Shown here: piece after piece, positions 1-11,427 of the stretch
Layout of the letters: the number at the start of each line of letters is the position of its first letter
Numbering within the stretch: position 1 is the stretch's first letter
Assembly: GCA_026826555.1 (NCBI GenBank)
Contig: JAKSZT010053764.1
Span: 38,594,660 to 38,658,659 of the forward strand
Direction of reading: 5' to 3'
Length of the DNA stretch: 64,000 bases
DNA from: Tolypeutes matacus
Taxonomy: Eukaryota > Chordata > Mammalia > Cingulata > Chlamyphoridae
The notes under the pieces: generated by a model
What the model was told of the DNA's origin: nothing
The model's input: the letters and a program-made list of their open reading frames with translations, nothing else
Database searches by the model: none
Program-made: the position numbers and the translations under genes

Positions 1-46
<46 letters not shown>
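1..46. repeat. (GA)n microsatellite
   Basis: A pure GA dinucleotide run opens the window and is cut by its left edge, so its full length is unknown. Confidence 0.97.
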
Positions 47-50
<4 letters not shown>

Positions 51-99
51 CACAGAAGCAAGAGACTGAAAGCAACAAAGCAATGAACCCGAAAGAAAA

Positions 100-318
100 G
101 GGAGAATCCAGCAGATGCTGCCATGTGCCTTGCCATATGAGAGAGGAGTCCAGGATTGCTGGCATCCGGTCTTTGGGGAGAAAGTATCACCTGATGATGC
201 CTTGATTAGGACATTTTTCTTAGCCTCAAAACTGTAAGTTTGAAAGCTAATTAATTCTCACTGTTAAAAGCCATCCATTTTATGGTATCTGCTTTCTGCA
301 GCCTAACAAACTAAAATA
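100..318 (+). mobile_element. LTR fragment, MaLR/ERVL-like 3' part
   Basis: The segment has the pattern of the 3' half of a mammalian MaLR-type LTR: a 'gccatgtgcc' block, 'tgatgccttgat', 'cctcaaaactgtaag', 'agccatccattttatggtat' and an ending near 'aacaaactaaaata'. No internal retroviral genes are seen. The family assignment rests on recognition of the pattern and was not tested by a library search. Confidence 0.55.
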
Positions 319-2519
319 GTCACGTTTTCAGTTTCCCTTTTTATTTCTTCTTCAATCTTCCGTAAGTGTCATATACTGTTCCCTTTAATCTTTCAGTGGT
401 TCTTTCTCTGGCCTCAGGTAGTTTCCTCACCTGCATATGCTAAGCAGTATTCTGCAGAATACTTGAGGGCAGGTGTCTCTCTGCAGATCTCCATAGTTGG
501 CTTTCTGGGCCACTCTCCTCCCTGATACTCTGCCCTCCTCAAGTTTCCTGGACTCTCAGTGATGTCTCCTCAACCCAGGGAACCCTATGGACATGTCTGT
601 GTTAGCCTTCCCTGAGCCACCCATGGAGAATCTCTCGAGGCAGTGAGCTGGGGCAATAGTGGGCCTCATCTTTGTTTCAGTCCCTTAGGGTTTGCTGCCA
701 TTCCTTTCTTAGGTCCACCGTCTTGACAACTGTCATTTCATTAATTTTGTTCAGCATTTTGGTTATTTGGTTGGGAAGGTAAATCTGTGCCCTACACTCC
801 ATCTTAGAAGTTGGCAGTATTTTGTTTTATGTATGTTTAAACAAGCTAGTATTGGGTGTTGAAATCAACTTATTGGGTTATGACAAACATCAAAACAAAT
901 GAAATTGTAACAGTAGAAAAGAAAATATCAGTGTATTCCATGTTTTAAGGGTAAATAAGTTTGTTTTGTGAAGATATTTTTATGTTGTTTGTATATATCT
1001 ATGTGGCACTGGGTTGTGATGTAAAAGACACTTTTAAAAAAAAACTGTGGGTCATGGTCAAAAAAGTTTGAGAAACACTGTTCTAGGTATATCATGATCT
1101 GGTAAATTGGGAGTCTACAAACTTGGTTTTAATCTCAGCTTGGAGGGTTCTCAGGAGTTTGGGGCAATTACGTCTTTTCATTTTGTCCATATGAAAAATG
1201 CCCATCATCTCTTACTAAAGACCTGCTCTGAGAACCCTGAAATGCTGTTTACAAAATACCTTGTAGGTCTAAAATGGAGACATAACCAGAGTCCTATCAG
1301 GTAAGCTGTACTGATTGATGGTCTAGAGGGTCCTAGGCGCTGTGCATGATGATGTCGAGTTACCAGCTTGAAGGCGAGACAGCCCTCCCTCCTCCAGCAC
1401 TGGCGCCTACCTGGCTATTACTAGAGGAGGCAGATGTAAGGCTTTAAGAAGTGCTATGAGGACTTAGAGCAGAGGGACGATCCTGAGATCCTGAGCACAG
1501 GAGGAAAGTGTCCAGAGGAAATCATTCAGAGGGTCTGGCAGGGTCAGAAGTTAAGATAGTAGAACTATAGCGGGCCTACTGGAGCAATCTCAACTTGAGT
1601 TTATTTCATTTTTTCATTACACACATGCATGTATTTTAACACCTACTATGTCTTTGAGATATATCAAATATTGAAATAGATAAAAATGTCTGCCCTCGTC
1701 GAGATTACATTGTACTGGGAGAGAAACTGTAAACAATAAAAGTAATAAACAAATGAATGCTCTATTAAAAGGTGCTGAGTACTACAGAAGAAAAAATACA
1801 GAGCTGGGGAAGGATGATTAGAAGTGGGGTTGCCAGTTCTAATTCAAGCGGAATATTTTCAGTGGGATATCTCTAGGATCTAAATAGAATAATAGTATAT
1901 ATCTATTATAAAACAAATTCTAAGAATATTACAGCATAATTAGACTCTTTGGGTCTACAAATCGCATCTAAAAATCTTTGGATGCTGCATTGACACGTTA
2001 CAGCCACTAGGGCGCAAATGGGCCATTTATGAGTAAAACGCGGTGAGGATGGGAGTGTGGCAGAAATGTGGGTAATTATGCACATATACACCCCCTCTCT
2101 CCGCCGCCAGGTGTTCCGCATGGGCAGCTCCACTTAAGGACGCTGGCAAGAAAGCCGAAGGAGTTTTGCTGTGTGAGATGGCCCAAGACAGCTTCGGCCT
2201 TAGCTTCCCTTCCTTGGCATGTCCTCACCTAGCAGGGGATGAGGCCGAGCGGAGGAAAGAATTTCAGCCAGGTGGTTCAGCACCTAATTCGCAACACAGC
2301 CTAGTAATGGTGGTGAGGCAGAGATGTTTTTTGGGGGCCTGCGGCGAGATTTGGGGGGTGCTTGGGGATTCCCACGTTCACACTCAGAGCCCGGAATCTG
2401 TAACAAAAGCACCTCTGGATGCTTTTCGTCTCCTTGGAATATTTAAGTCGTCATCGAGATCTGAGCACTCATCCTGACGTTCAGATTTCTCGATCCTTCC
2501 CACCCCCAGTGTCTGCCAG
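319..2519. other. Upstream flank, no gene seen
   Basis: AT-rich upstream flank of NTRK2. I see no convincing gene. The part near 1605-1770 ('cacctactatg ... attacattgtactgggagag') resembles an ancient L2/MIR-class repeat. The end of the block at 1000-1085 ('gtttgagaaacactg') resembles the terminus of a hAT-type DNA transposon. GC content begins to rise after about 2000. Confidence 0.5.
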
Positions 2520-3617
2520 CTGATGAGTGACCATTTATATCTTTTGGGCGAGACCCCCCGGCCCGTCGCCCCCTCTCGGGCGGAGGGCCGCCCGCCTTTT
2601 TCCCCAGCAGAAGCTTGGCTAGGCGGGGAGAGCCACGCGCCGGCCCGGCAGGGGCGCGCACGGTCGGGCGCTGCTGGTTGCGCATCTGGCGCCAGAGCGT
2701 GCCCCACCTCTCCCCGCGCGGTGCGGGTGGCGGCCGCGGCAGTGGGCTGGTGCTCCCGAGCGTGCCGGGCGCTCTTTCCCCGCGCGGGGGCACCAGAGCC
2801 CTCGGAAGTGTCGGTCACTGCGGTGCATTTTCCCAGTTCCCTTTTAAATGACTGCGGAAAAACAGATTCTCTGAGCCGCAAATGGGAAGACGGATTCTCA
2901 GACCAGGCTCGCGAATGCCCCGCAGCCATCATTTACCTTCGCCCGCAGAGCAGTTACGGTTTATCACCCGACCCTCCGGGATTGCCTGGTTTGTCCCTAG
3001 TGAGACCCTGAGGCTCTGCCCGCGCCGGGTATCTCGGTAGATTGGATGCTTGTCGCGCTTCGGCGAGCGCGGGCGCAGGGCACGCGTTTGCGCACCCTCG
3101 CGCACACACGAACACGCGCAAGGTACGGCAGGGGAGTAAGGGCTCAGGGTACCCCGCTTGGGGGTGGGCCTCGCGGGGAGTGAAGCCACAATTTGGGAAC
3201 GACTGTGTCCTGCCAGGTTAAAGAATGAGAGAAAATGCCGCGGCGCCACACATCGGACAGGCCACGGTTGCTTCCGCGCCTTTAGGGAACCTATTACGCG
3301 TCGGGCGAGCTCCTTTCCCGTCACATGCTTTTCCTGAGCGTTTGAAGCCAGAAAACAGCAGGAAAAAAAGATCCACTTATAGAGAACCCAGAGTTGCTTT
3401 TAGAGGTTCTCCCTCCTCTGGAAAAATACGAAAAGGAAGACCCTCCAAAACCACCGATCCCCAAAATAGGTGGTCGGGAATGGGGGGCGGCGATCCTTGG
3501 TTACCAATGCAGAGCACGTTTTGGTGTTTACAATATTTATTTATTTTTAGTAGAGCTAGCCCTCCCTTTTAGTCAGGGTGGGGAAAAAGAACGCAGCGGG
3601 AGGGAGAGGGAAAGGAG

Positions 3618-3636
3618 GATTCTTATAATAAGAATC
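3618..3636. other. 19-bp perfect palindrome in promoter
   Basis: The arms GATTCTTAT and ATAAGAATC are exact reverse complements around a single central A. It lies about 480 bp upstream of the inferred transcription start, in an AT-rich pocket within the CpG-rich region. It could be a dimeric factor site, but none is recognised with certainty. Confidence 0.9.
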
Positions 3637-3787
3637 AGCGCATTTATCAGAGCTGAACCGAGCCGGGTTTCCATTGCAAAAAGGGAGACAGCCTCCACTG
3701 TGATCGTGGGAGACCGTGGTGTGAATTAGGGACCGGGAGGCGTCGAGTGGCGGAACGGTCCATCTCAGAGGTACCTCGATCTAAATG

Positions 3788-3860
3788 CACACACGCACAC
3801 ACGCACACAGGCGCGCGCGTCTACACGGCCAGGATGTGTGCGTATGTGTGCGCGTGTGTG
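3788..3860. repeat. CA/GC/TG inverted purine-pyrimidine tract
   Basis: A CA-rich arm (3788-3810), a GCGCGCGCG block (3811-3819) and a TG-rich arm (about 3835-3860) follow each other. The two outer arms are nearly complementary, so the tract could fold into a hairpin. The alternating purine-pyrimidine pattern also favours Z-DNA. It sits about 250-320 bp upstream of the inferred start. Confidence 0.85.
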
Positions 3861-4046
3861 AACTCCCACATGCTGCTGCTGTCTGCTTCTGGCCAGTGGC
3901 ACCGGTTCCTCCCTCCTCCCCGCTCGCCCCCAGATTCCCTTCCCCTCCTTGTTGCTTTTGTCTGGAGGGTGCTATGGGTTTGTGTGTGTATGAGCGTGTG
4001 TGTTTTTGGATTTCAGACTAATTTTCTGGAGTTTCTGCCCCTGCTC

Positions 4047-4066
4047 TGCGTCAGCCCTCACGTCAC
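4047..4066 (+). promoter_or_regulatory. NTRK2: Tandem CRE-like sites
   Basis: Two cAMP/calcium response element cores lie 12 bp apart: TGCGTCAG (4047-4054) and CACGTCAC (4059-4066). They are 45-65 bp upstream of the inferred start. As I recall, tandem CREs at a comparable place in the rodent TrkB P2 promoter mediate induction by cAMP/Ca2+ through CREB, so activity-dependent expression is the likely role. Confidence 0.75.
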
Positions 4067-4111
4067 TTCTCCAGCAGTAGCAGAGGCGGCGGCGGCTCCC
4101 GGAATTGGGTT

Positions 4112-4223
4112 GGAGCAGGAGCCTCGCTTGCTCCTCAGCTCGCGCTCTCAGCGACTCAGTCCCCGGCGGCGTGAGGAGTCTGGACCCAGGCGCCGCCAGC
4201 GGGCGGGAGGCGCCGGAGCTCCG
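4112..4223 (+). other. NTRK2: NTRK2 noncoding exon 1 (5' UTR)
   Basis: The sequence from 'ggagcaggagcctcgct' to 'gcgccggagctccg' matches the start of the human NTRK2 mRNA leader as I remember it. The donor is CCG|GTGAGC. The 5' limit is set by analogy with the human transcript, not by a signal in the DNA. It contains no ATG. Transcription initiation in CpG-island promoters is usually dispersed, so the start may vary by tens of bases. Confidence 0.75.
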
Positions 4224-4724
4224 GTGAGCAGCGCGAGCAGTGCCCTCCGTCGCCTCGGCCCTCACTGTCCGTCGTACCCCTCCCCCCCCCCCGGGCGGCC
4301 GCGGCAGCTTCCCAGGTGGGACGCGCCGCGCCACCTGCCCGCGTCCCCTGCGCCCAGCGGCCGTGGCGGATTCTGCAGCATCATTCGGGGACCCCGTCGC
4401 GGAGTCATCGCCGCCGGCTGTCTCTGCGCCCCCTTTAGAGAGTCCTTCGCCCGGCCTGTGCCATGGAATCCTGTCTCGGGGACCCTTACCCTACCTCCCC
4501 TCCTTTGACCTCAAGCTTGGAGAGGGTGGGCACACTGGTGGCCCCAGCGGCGTCAGTGCCATCGCGAAACAAGTTGATTGCCGGGACCGGAGCTGGGCAC
4601 TCATCTTTCCATGGTCTACCGGTTGTGGTCAGGGTGGGGGTTAGGAGTGCGCGGAGGGAGAGTGCCCCAGTTCGCGGTTTCTGGGGTCCCGCGTTCAATC
4701 TCATGCGTGTCTGTTTGTCCTCAG
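4224..4724 (+). other. NTRK2: NTRK2 5' UTR intron (501 bp)
   Basis: It runs from GTGAGC to a strong acceptor (ctgtttgtcctcag). Joining the flanks gives 'ggagctccg' + 'ccccgaggtctg', which parallels the continuous human leader. The intron is GC-rich and carries a poly-C stretch near 4278-4291. Large open frames here on both strands are not coding. Confidence 0.78.
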
Positions 4725-4823
4725 CCCCGAGGTCTGTCCCGGATCCCCGTTCGTGTGTAACGAGGAACCTGTGCCCCGGCGAGTCCCGGGGACGCCGCCG
4801 GCGGGTGTCCGGCGCCCCGGGCC

Positions 4824-4862
4824 ATGCAACGGCTGCCGCGGCGGAACACGGAGCGGCGGTAG
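4824..4862 (+). CDS. uORF1 in NTRK2 leader, 12 codons
   Basis: ATG at 4824 in context gccATGC is followed by 12 codons (MQRLPRRNTERR) and TAG. It ends 227 bases before the main start codon. The human leader, as I recall it, has an upstream ORF of the same length and position that also begins MQR and ends R-stop. A peptide rich in arginine could slow ribosomes, but a peptide-specific role is inference. Confidence 0.6.
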   Translation: MQRLPRRNTERR

Positions 4863-4885
4863 CGCCCCCTGTGAGGCGGCCGGTG

Positions 4886-4903
4886 ATGCCCAGGCTACTG
4901 TGA
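4886..4903 (+). CDS. uORF2 in NTRK2 leader, 5 codons
   Basis: ATG at 4886, in favourable context with G at -3, reads MPRLL then TGA. The human leader appears to have an equally short frame at the same place ending in 'CTGTGA'. It follows uORF1 by 23 bases. A uORF this short most likely acts by consuming scanning ribosomes. Confidence 0.55.
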   Translation: MPRLL

Positions 4904-5302
<399 letters not shown>

Positions 5303-7719
5303 TGAGTTCCTGGTGCTCTTCGCCCTTCCTTCCCTCCACGCCCCTAAGGCACGGGCCCGCCAGAGGGGTATGTCCAAGGCATGAAATGCTGTCCCAAGTC
5401 TGGAGAGAAGTCAGAGATGGGAGATGGATGGTCGGGCCATATGTCAGTTATCTGTCTGCTGTACTGGTTTGGGGCTGCCAGCCAGGGAGAGGTGTGACAC
5501 TTGAAAATAAGTTTTAAATAGATAATATTCTTTGTGGGAAGGAAGTCCATATACACTTATATTCAAAGTCCTGCTGGCTGTGCTTTAGGTTGTCCATATG
5601 TATGCACAATAGCTTAGTTCTGGACCTTTTTGTTTCGTAAATTGCTATGTGTATGTTGTATCTGGAGAAGTTCCAGTCATATGTAATAGAAAAGGAGGTT
5701 AAAATAATTAACTTTCTGAAATCTGTTGAAGGAGGTTAGAGTCTCTCCCTTAATGTCTTTCTCTGAGGTTTGGAGTTAACCAATTTCTCTTTTCATTTCA
5801 TAGATCAGATTTTGCTTAGGAGATTGCACCCATAGAGGACCTTGCAAATGATCTGTAAGAGGAGAAGTTCTGAGTGTTGAAATGCACTCGGTCAAAAGAG
5901 AAAATGTGATAGTTGGAAGCCTAAAAGCCTGGTCTGATTTAATTTGGACTTGACTTCCCAGAGATACAATTTTGAGACCATTTGGATTATAAATCTTAAT
6001 TGCCCATTGAGCAATTTCCTGGGACTAGGTTGTATGATAAAGCAGTGTGTAGTACACTGATGAATGCTGGCTTTAGCATCTCACCCCTCAGCCCCCTGGA
6101 AATGTTGGCACTTAGTCTAATGGAGAAACGGAATTGTGTATTTCTGTTTCTCCTCCTCTGATGCCTGGTGACAAATTACTAAGCAGGAGCTCATCAGTCC
6201 TGTCTCTAGCATTCCCCGTCACCGCTACTAGAGGTGTTATTTTTTTCCTAGGGACATTGCCATTTCATACATTTCCCTAATATGAGATTTAATCCATTTG
6301 TGTAGAGGATTGTAAAGCAAAGTTCTTCCTGGTTTCCTTATGGTGTTTGGGAGAGAGAGAGGCAGTCGTGGAAGTAGGGCTTGGGCTGTGGCCTTCCGGT
6401 TGGCGAGTGCGCATGCATTTTTTTCCTCGCCGCAGAAAACGTACAATCCTGATTCTACCAACGTAGTTGGCCAAGATAACCTGTTTTTAAATGTAAGTAA
6501 GAGATCTTCCTGGTCTCCGGTTGCCTTTTCTGCTGGTGAGGGTCACGTTAGAAGGCTCAGGCAGGAGGAAATGACAACAGAACAGAGGGAATGTGCAAAC
6601 CTAGCAAAGCTGAGATGTGCCGGGAGCTGTCAACTGTCAGGCCCGACCCGGGATGCTGGAATCTCAAGCTCTTTGGTCAGGAGAGCAGCAGGCAGGGCCT
6701 GAGAGGAAGGCTCCAACAGGGCTGGCCCTAGGCTGGGCCTGTGGACCTTGTCAGCCTGGTCCAAGGTGTCTATGGCCTCTTTGTCAGAATCTGTGTCTTT
6801 TTCAGGAGATGCGGGTGTCAGTAGTCAGATGGAGGAGGCTGTATGGAATGCGGAGCCTTTCAGATTATTTTGAAACCACAGGGAGGGTCTTTATGCAGAT
6901 GGATGTAATTGTTTGCTTTTAAATTCTGTATTAGGTGATAGATGTATAAAGAAGAAGGGAATGAGCTCAGGGTGGTCATTTTCACATTAATATTTTTCTC
7001 ACATCAACAGTTTTTTAAAGGTCCTCATCTGAGGAAAAGCGAAGAGAACTATTTTTAAATAAAAAAAATATTTTCCTTTGAATCCTTAGAGGTCTTAGCT
7101 GTCTGATATAAATGAAATCAATGGGTTTAGGGGAGGTTTCTTATATTGTTTCTCATACAATGATGTTATTTCTTATATATCTGATGGCAGGTTCCTATTT
7201 TAAGGCTTTTTAAAATTTCATTTTTAATATTTACAAAAACACTTGTCACAGCTGTTCATTTTATAATGACACTCCTAATTTTGACTCTTTTTATTTTCCT
7301 TTTGATTTGGAAAACCCACTGGGACTGGGGCAGTTGAGAGATATGTTGGGGTAACTGTTCAGGCCAGGGAATTAGGCTAGTGACATCAGTCAGGCTAGGT
7401 AGAGGTGAGTGCTGAGAAAAAAAGTCCTCTTCTCTGGTCTGCCCATCAGCTTTGTTTGAGCCCAGCTGGTTTGAATCTCAGTCTCTTATTCTGTTAAATG
7501 GATCACAATACTTGCTTAGAAAGCACATCACATAATTATTTTGAATTTTGCTTTTTTTTTTTTGGTTTCAGTGTGCTATTAGTGGATGAGCCTGTTTGAC
7601 TCTCATCCTTCTATGACACCATCTGTGCTCGATTTCTTACATATTAATATTTGCTTGAACAGCCTTTATATTTTTGGCCAGTGAATACCAGTGATAGTGT
7701 GAAGCAAATTACAGCATTT

Positions 7720-7730
7720 CCCCCCCCCCC
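7720..7730. repeat. Poly-C tract
   Basis: An eleven-base C run within otherwise AT-rich intron. Confidence 0.9.
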
Positions 7731-9867
7731 TTGGTTTATGAGACACAGTGGTATTCCCAAAATAACTTGTTTCGAAGTTCTAGTTTAATGATGTTTAGCT
7801 GAAGTTACATGTTTTGTTCTTTTTAATTGGGATAAATGTAAGTAAATAAAATATGATTAGAACTTGCTGAAGAAACAATTTACCCCCATATATCTTTCAG
7901 TATGCATGTATGGGGTGGAAAGTGCAGCCTCTGAGCACTTTAGGGTTCAGAGAGAGCCATTGACAGAACATTAAAAAAGTACATAGATTAATTAAGAGGA
8001 AGGATGTTTTTGTTGTTTCTGCATGCATTATTTTAAGCCACACTGACTTTTTTCTTTCAGAGTCATTGTTTGAACCTGTTTTGTTAAAAACCTTCCCATC
8101 ATGGTATCTTTTCATACTCTTTACTGACTAACGTATCTACATCTAGATGTATATTTCTCTATCTGCAGTTGTATATCACACCTGCCCAACATCACACTGC
8201 TGATAAGTGGCAACTCTTGCTATCTGGAGATGGTTATATCACAGCAGTGCTAAATTAAATTTTAAACACAATATCATTGTCTTGTATAAGTGGAATTCAA
8301 GAGTAAATCCTGTTGTTGGAACTATGTAACTGACCATTTAATTCTCTGTTGCATCAAGTGCCAAAATGCATTACAAAGGACAAGTTGTCTTACCCAAGTG
8401 TTAAAAGTCATGGTCAAAATAGGTCATGCATTTTTTTTTTTTATTGCACATGTTTTATAAAGACCAATGTCTGTCTTTTTCTGAGTTTCTTGGGTGATAG
8501 TCTCTGAATTTGGGGATAATGTTTGAAAACCAATCTGACATTTTACCTCTTAGTGCAACGTAAATAGAGTTTGCAACTTCTGCTGTCAAATCCTCCATGT
8601 GCAAGTTATCGTTGGCCTGGTTAAGCAGCTGTAATATTATGTCATTAATACATTGATTTTGGCCCTCTCACCTCAGTATACTTTGCTATTGCAATTAATT
8701 GTACTAAAAAGAATTCTGGCATTCACAAGGATTCAGTGAAAGACATCAGTTTTTATTACTCTGATATTTGCTTTTCAGTCCCTCCACCGGGGGTTCTAGA
8801 ACTTTAGATTGTGCTTTATATGCATTTAAGAACCACAGAGTAAATTTTGAGTGTGGTTACATAGGCCACACTGGACTTGTTAATAAATAAGGCAGTCTAA
8901 TTTACATCATTCATCATTTAATGCATCTTGCAGACTGGAGTTGCAAATATGTTGCCTTCATAGTGAAGATATTTACAGAATTCAGCTCAGCACAGTCATT
9001 TGAAGTCTTTTTAACTTCATACCTCCAATCTCTGCAGTATGGAGATTTTTATTACGTTGGGTAAAACAATTGAAAAGCCCTGTGACCCTCTGACCCTACT
9101 TTGTTCCACCTCCCCCTCTTCATCACCAGTCATTGACTGTACAAGAAGATGTGTTTGATTTTTTTTCCTCTCTGAAAAGTGATATTTCCTTATGGGAATT
9201 CACAGCACTAGAGTTAGGAGAAGAGCCTGGGTTATATGTTATTACAAGCAAGTAATGGGAAGTTAAGACCATGTGGTTACAGTTCTCCCCATCTGAGTTT
9301 ACATCTGTTTAAGGTCTTTCACTGTTTCCATCCCATAAACCTCTGTTTGTGTCTGTTTCAATATTCTCTTGTAAAGAGGTTTTCTAAGCTGAAAAGTTGG
9401 CTGAACAGCTGAGAGCTGAGGTCCCTTTTTCCCTAGGAACATTCTGTATGACTATATCTAGGTCGTAGGAGTATAAAACCTAGAGTTTTTGTTTAGCTGG
9501 GGAAGGGAAGTTGAGTTTCTTTCTTTTCTTTTTTCTTTTCCTTTATTTTCTTTTTTCCTTCTGCCTTGGATACTAAGCAAGTACCTCCGGTTTTAACTCA
9601 TTGCTCATCTTGCCTATTAAAGAATGACACACTGAACAATTTTTAATTCAATACCATACACTTCCATTACTTTATGCCCCAGGCTCGCTTTACTCTTTAC
9701 CACTTCTCTAGAAAGCTTCTTGTAGGTTCAAAGTTATAGGGTAGAATGTGACATTGAACTTGCTGCCCCTTGGAGCAGTGTCAATTTCTAGTCTCTCTTG
9801 ATGCTTATCCATCAAAAGGAGGATTTTGGAGAGAGATTACTTAGGCAAGCAAAACTTTTTTTTTAAA

Positions 9868-10170
9868 CTTTTTAAAATTGAAGTTTATCATTCATACACG
9901 AACATCCATAAACAGTAAGTGTATAGTAAAAGTTGTGAACTTCAGAACAAATGTGCATATCGTCATACAGGGCTCCCATACATTACTCCACCACCAACAC
10001 TTTGCATTGTTGTGAAACAACTATTACAAACTATGAAAGAGTGTCATCAAAACATGACTACTAACTATAGCCAATATCTTATATTTGGTGTATTTTTCCC
10101 CCCACCCACTTGGTTATTGGCACTTGGTTATATATTAGTTATAGTTCATGAGAAAATGTTCTCACATTAG
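9868..10170 (-). mobile_element. Xenarthran-type retroelement fragment
   Basis: T-rich on its left side ('acttttttttttaaactttttaaaattg'), then blocks such as 'gtcatacagggctcccata', 'ttgtgaaacaactattacaaactatgaaag' and 'ctaactatagcc'. The same order of blocks recurs, diverged, at 60347-60812, so this is a repeat family. The left T-rich edge suggests a LINE-type 3' end on the minus strand. Family name not assigned. Confidence 0.6.
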
Positions 10171-10624
10171 GCATGCAAACTTTTTACTTGGTTGATGTGT
10201 GTGTGTTTGAGAAAAAGAGGATTTAAAAGACCCTGAACTTTTAAAAGACACTGAACTTTGGATTATTAATAGTTGATTGATCATTTTCATATTCTACTTG
10301 GTTGGGTTATTTTAAAACATAAAACCCACCCAGAACTCCCAAAGGGCATAGATCTGAGCCTCACAGTGGCCTGTCAATTTTAGCTCTACATTTGATTGTT
10401 GGTCGATCTCTATTTAAAAAAGCAAAGATCTGACATAATCAGGGTGCCTTCTTACCACTTACTTTGCTCTCTGGGGTGTCCAAAGGACTGGGAAGTCGTC
10501 AATATTGATCGGGAGATGAATAAGTGAATGCTCGTGAATGCCATAATCCCTGTGAAGAAGAATGCAGGGTAATGCAGAGATACTAAGTTCTTGCCTTACG
10601 TGTGTTTTTTAAAAAAAGTATGTT

Positions 10625-10800
10625 ATGGAAAACTGGAATCAGAAGACCAGAGAGCTGGTCCTAGCATTGCCAGTAACTGATTATCTGATCTCGAGGAAGC
10701 CTCTTAATATCTCTGGGCCTCAGTTTGTCAGATGTAAATTGAGGGCTTTGGATGTGATGCTCAGACAAATGTCTTCTAACTGTAAAGTTCCAGGAGACTT
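10625..10800 (+). mobile_element. MIR SINE
   Basis: Shows the MIR order: a tRNA-like head with 'agagctggtcctagcattgcc', then 'aactgattatctgatctcgaggaagcctcttaat', 'ctctgggcctcagttt' and 'cagatgtaaattgagg'. It is old and diverged, as expected for a family shared by all mammals. Confidence 0.7.
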
Positions 10801-11391
10801 CAGTTATGGAGATAATGCAGCTTCTACATCAGCTATGAAGTAGGGGAGTGGGGCAAGGTGCTCATGGTAGCGCCATACGTGAATTGAAAGACTGTTGGTT
10901 TCATAGTGTCATCTATACCATGTTTTCAGTATCCACTTGAACTCCCCCAAAGCATGTCTTTTTAGCTATGAGCTGCTAATAAGGCTGGTGCCTGTTGGTG
11001 TTGGACTAATGAATCCGAGGTTAAAGGTTACTTTTCACAGGAGTCACTTAGAATCAGGATCATAGAAGGAGAAAGAACCTTAGAAATGCTCTGCTCCAAC
11101 CCCCTCTTTGCATCAACCCAGAAAAGAGAGTTGCCTAAGGACAGGACTCATTAAGAGCCTGGTGGGGACTTAGCATTCAAACAAAACCCCATTGCTTCTA
11201 CTTTAGGGCACCTGCTCCATTCTGTGCTTCCTCAGACTGAGTGCCTAACCCCCGCCCACCATTTGGAAAGTATAAGAGAATGGGGTCAGAGGTGGGAAGA
11301 CAAGTCTGTGCCAACCCGTCTCTACGACAGACAATGTAGTAATTGAGCTACTGATCTAGAAGCAATAGCCTTACCTTATGCATTTTTGTTT

Positions 11392-11392
11392 G

Positions 11393-11425
<33 letters not shown>

Positions 11426-11427
11426 TA
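11392..11427. repeat. (TG)n microsatellite
   Basis: A TG repeat with two TA interruptions near its end. It accounts for the Thr-His repeats seen in a minus-strand open frame here, which is therefore not a gene. Confidence 0.95.

Larger units (their letters stand above)
2520..4111 (+). promoter_or_regulatory. NTRK2: CpG-rich NTRK2 promoter region
   Basis: GC-rich, CpG-dense DNA begins near 2540 and continues, with an AT-richer interruption around 3340-3660, into the first exon. There is no TATA box at the usual distance from the inferred start near 4112. NTRK2 is known to be driven by CpG-island promoters with more than one start region (P1 and P2 in rodents). The block at 2540-3320 could hold the more distal start, but that is inference. 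Long open frames on both strands here are typical GC-rich shadows. Confidence 0.75.

Noticed and set aside
2384..3011. Overlapping 162- and 182-codon frames in the upstream GC-rich block
   Set aside because: Frames on both strands over the same bases, Arg/Ala/Pro-rich and without domains, are shadows of GC content.
3747..4508. 253-codon plus-strand frame across promoter, exon 1 and intron
   Set aside because: It runs through the CA/TG tract, the promoter and a splice donor; GC-rich CpG islands have few stops. No domain is visible.
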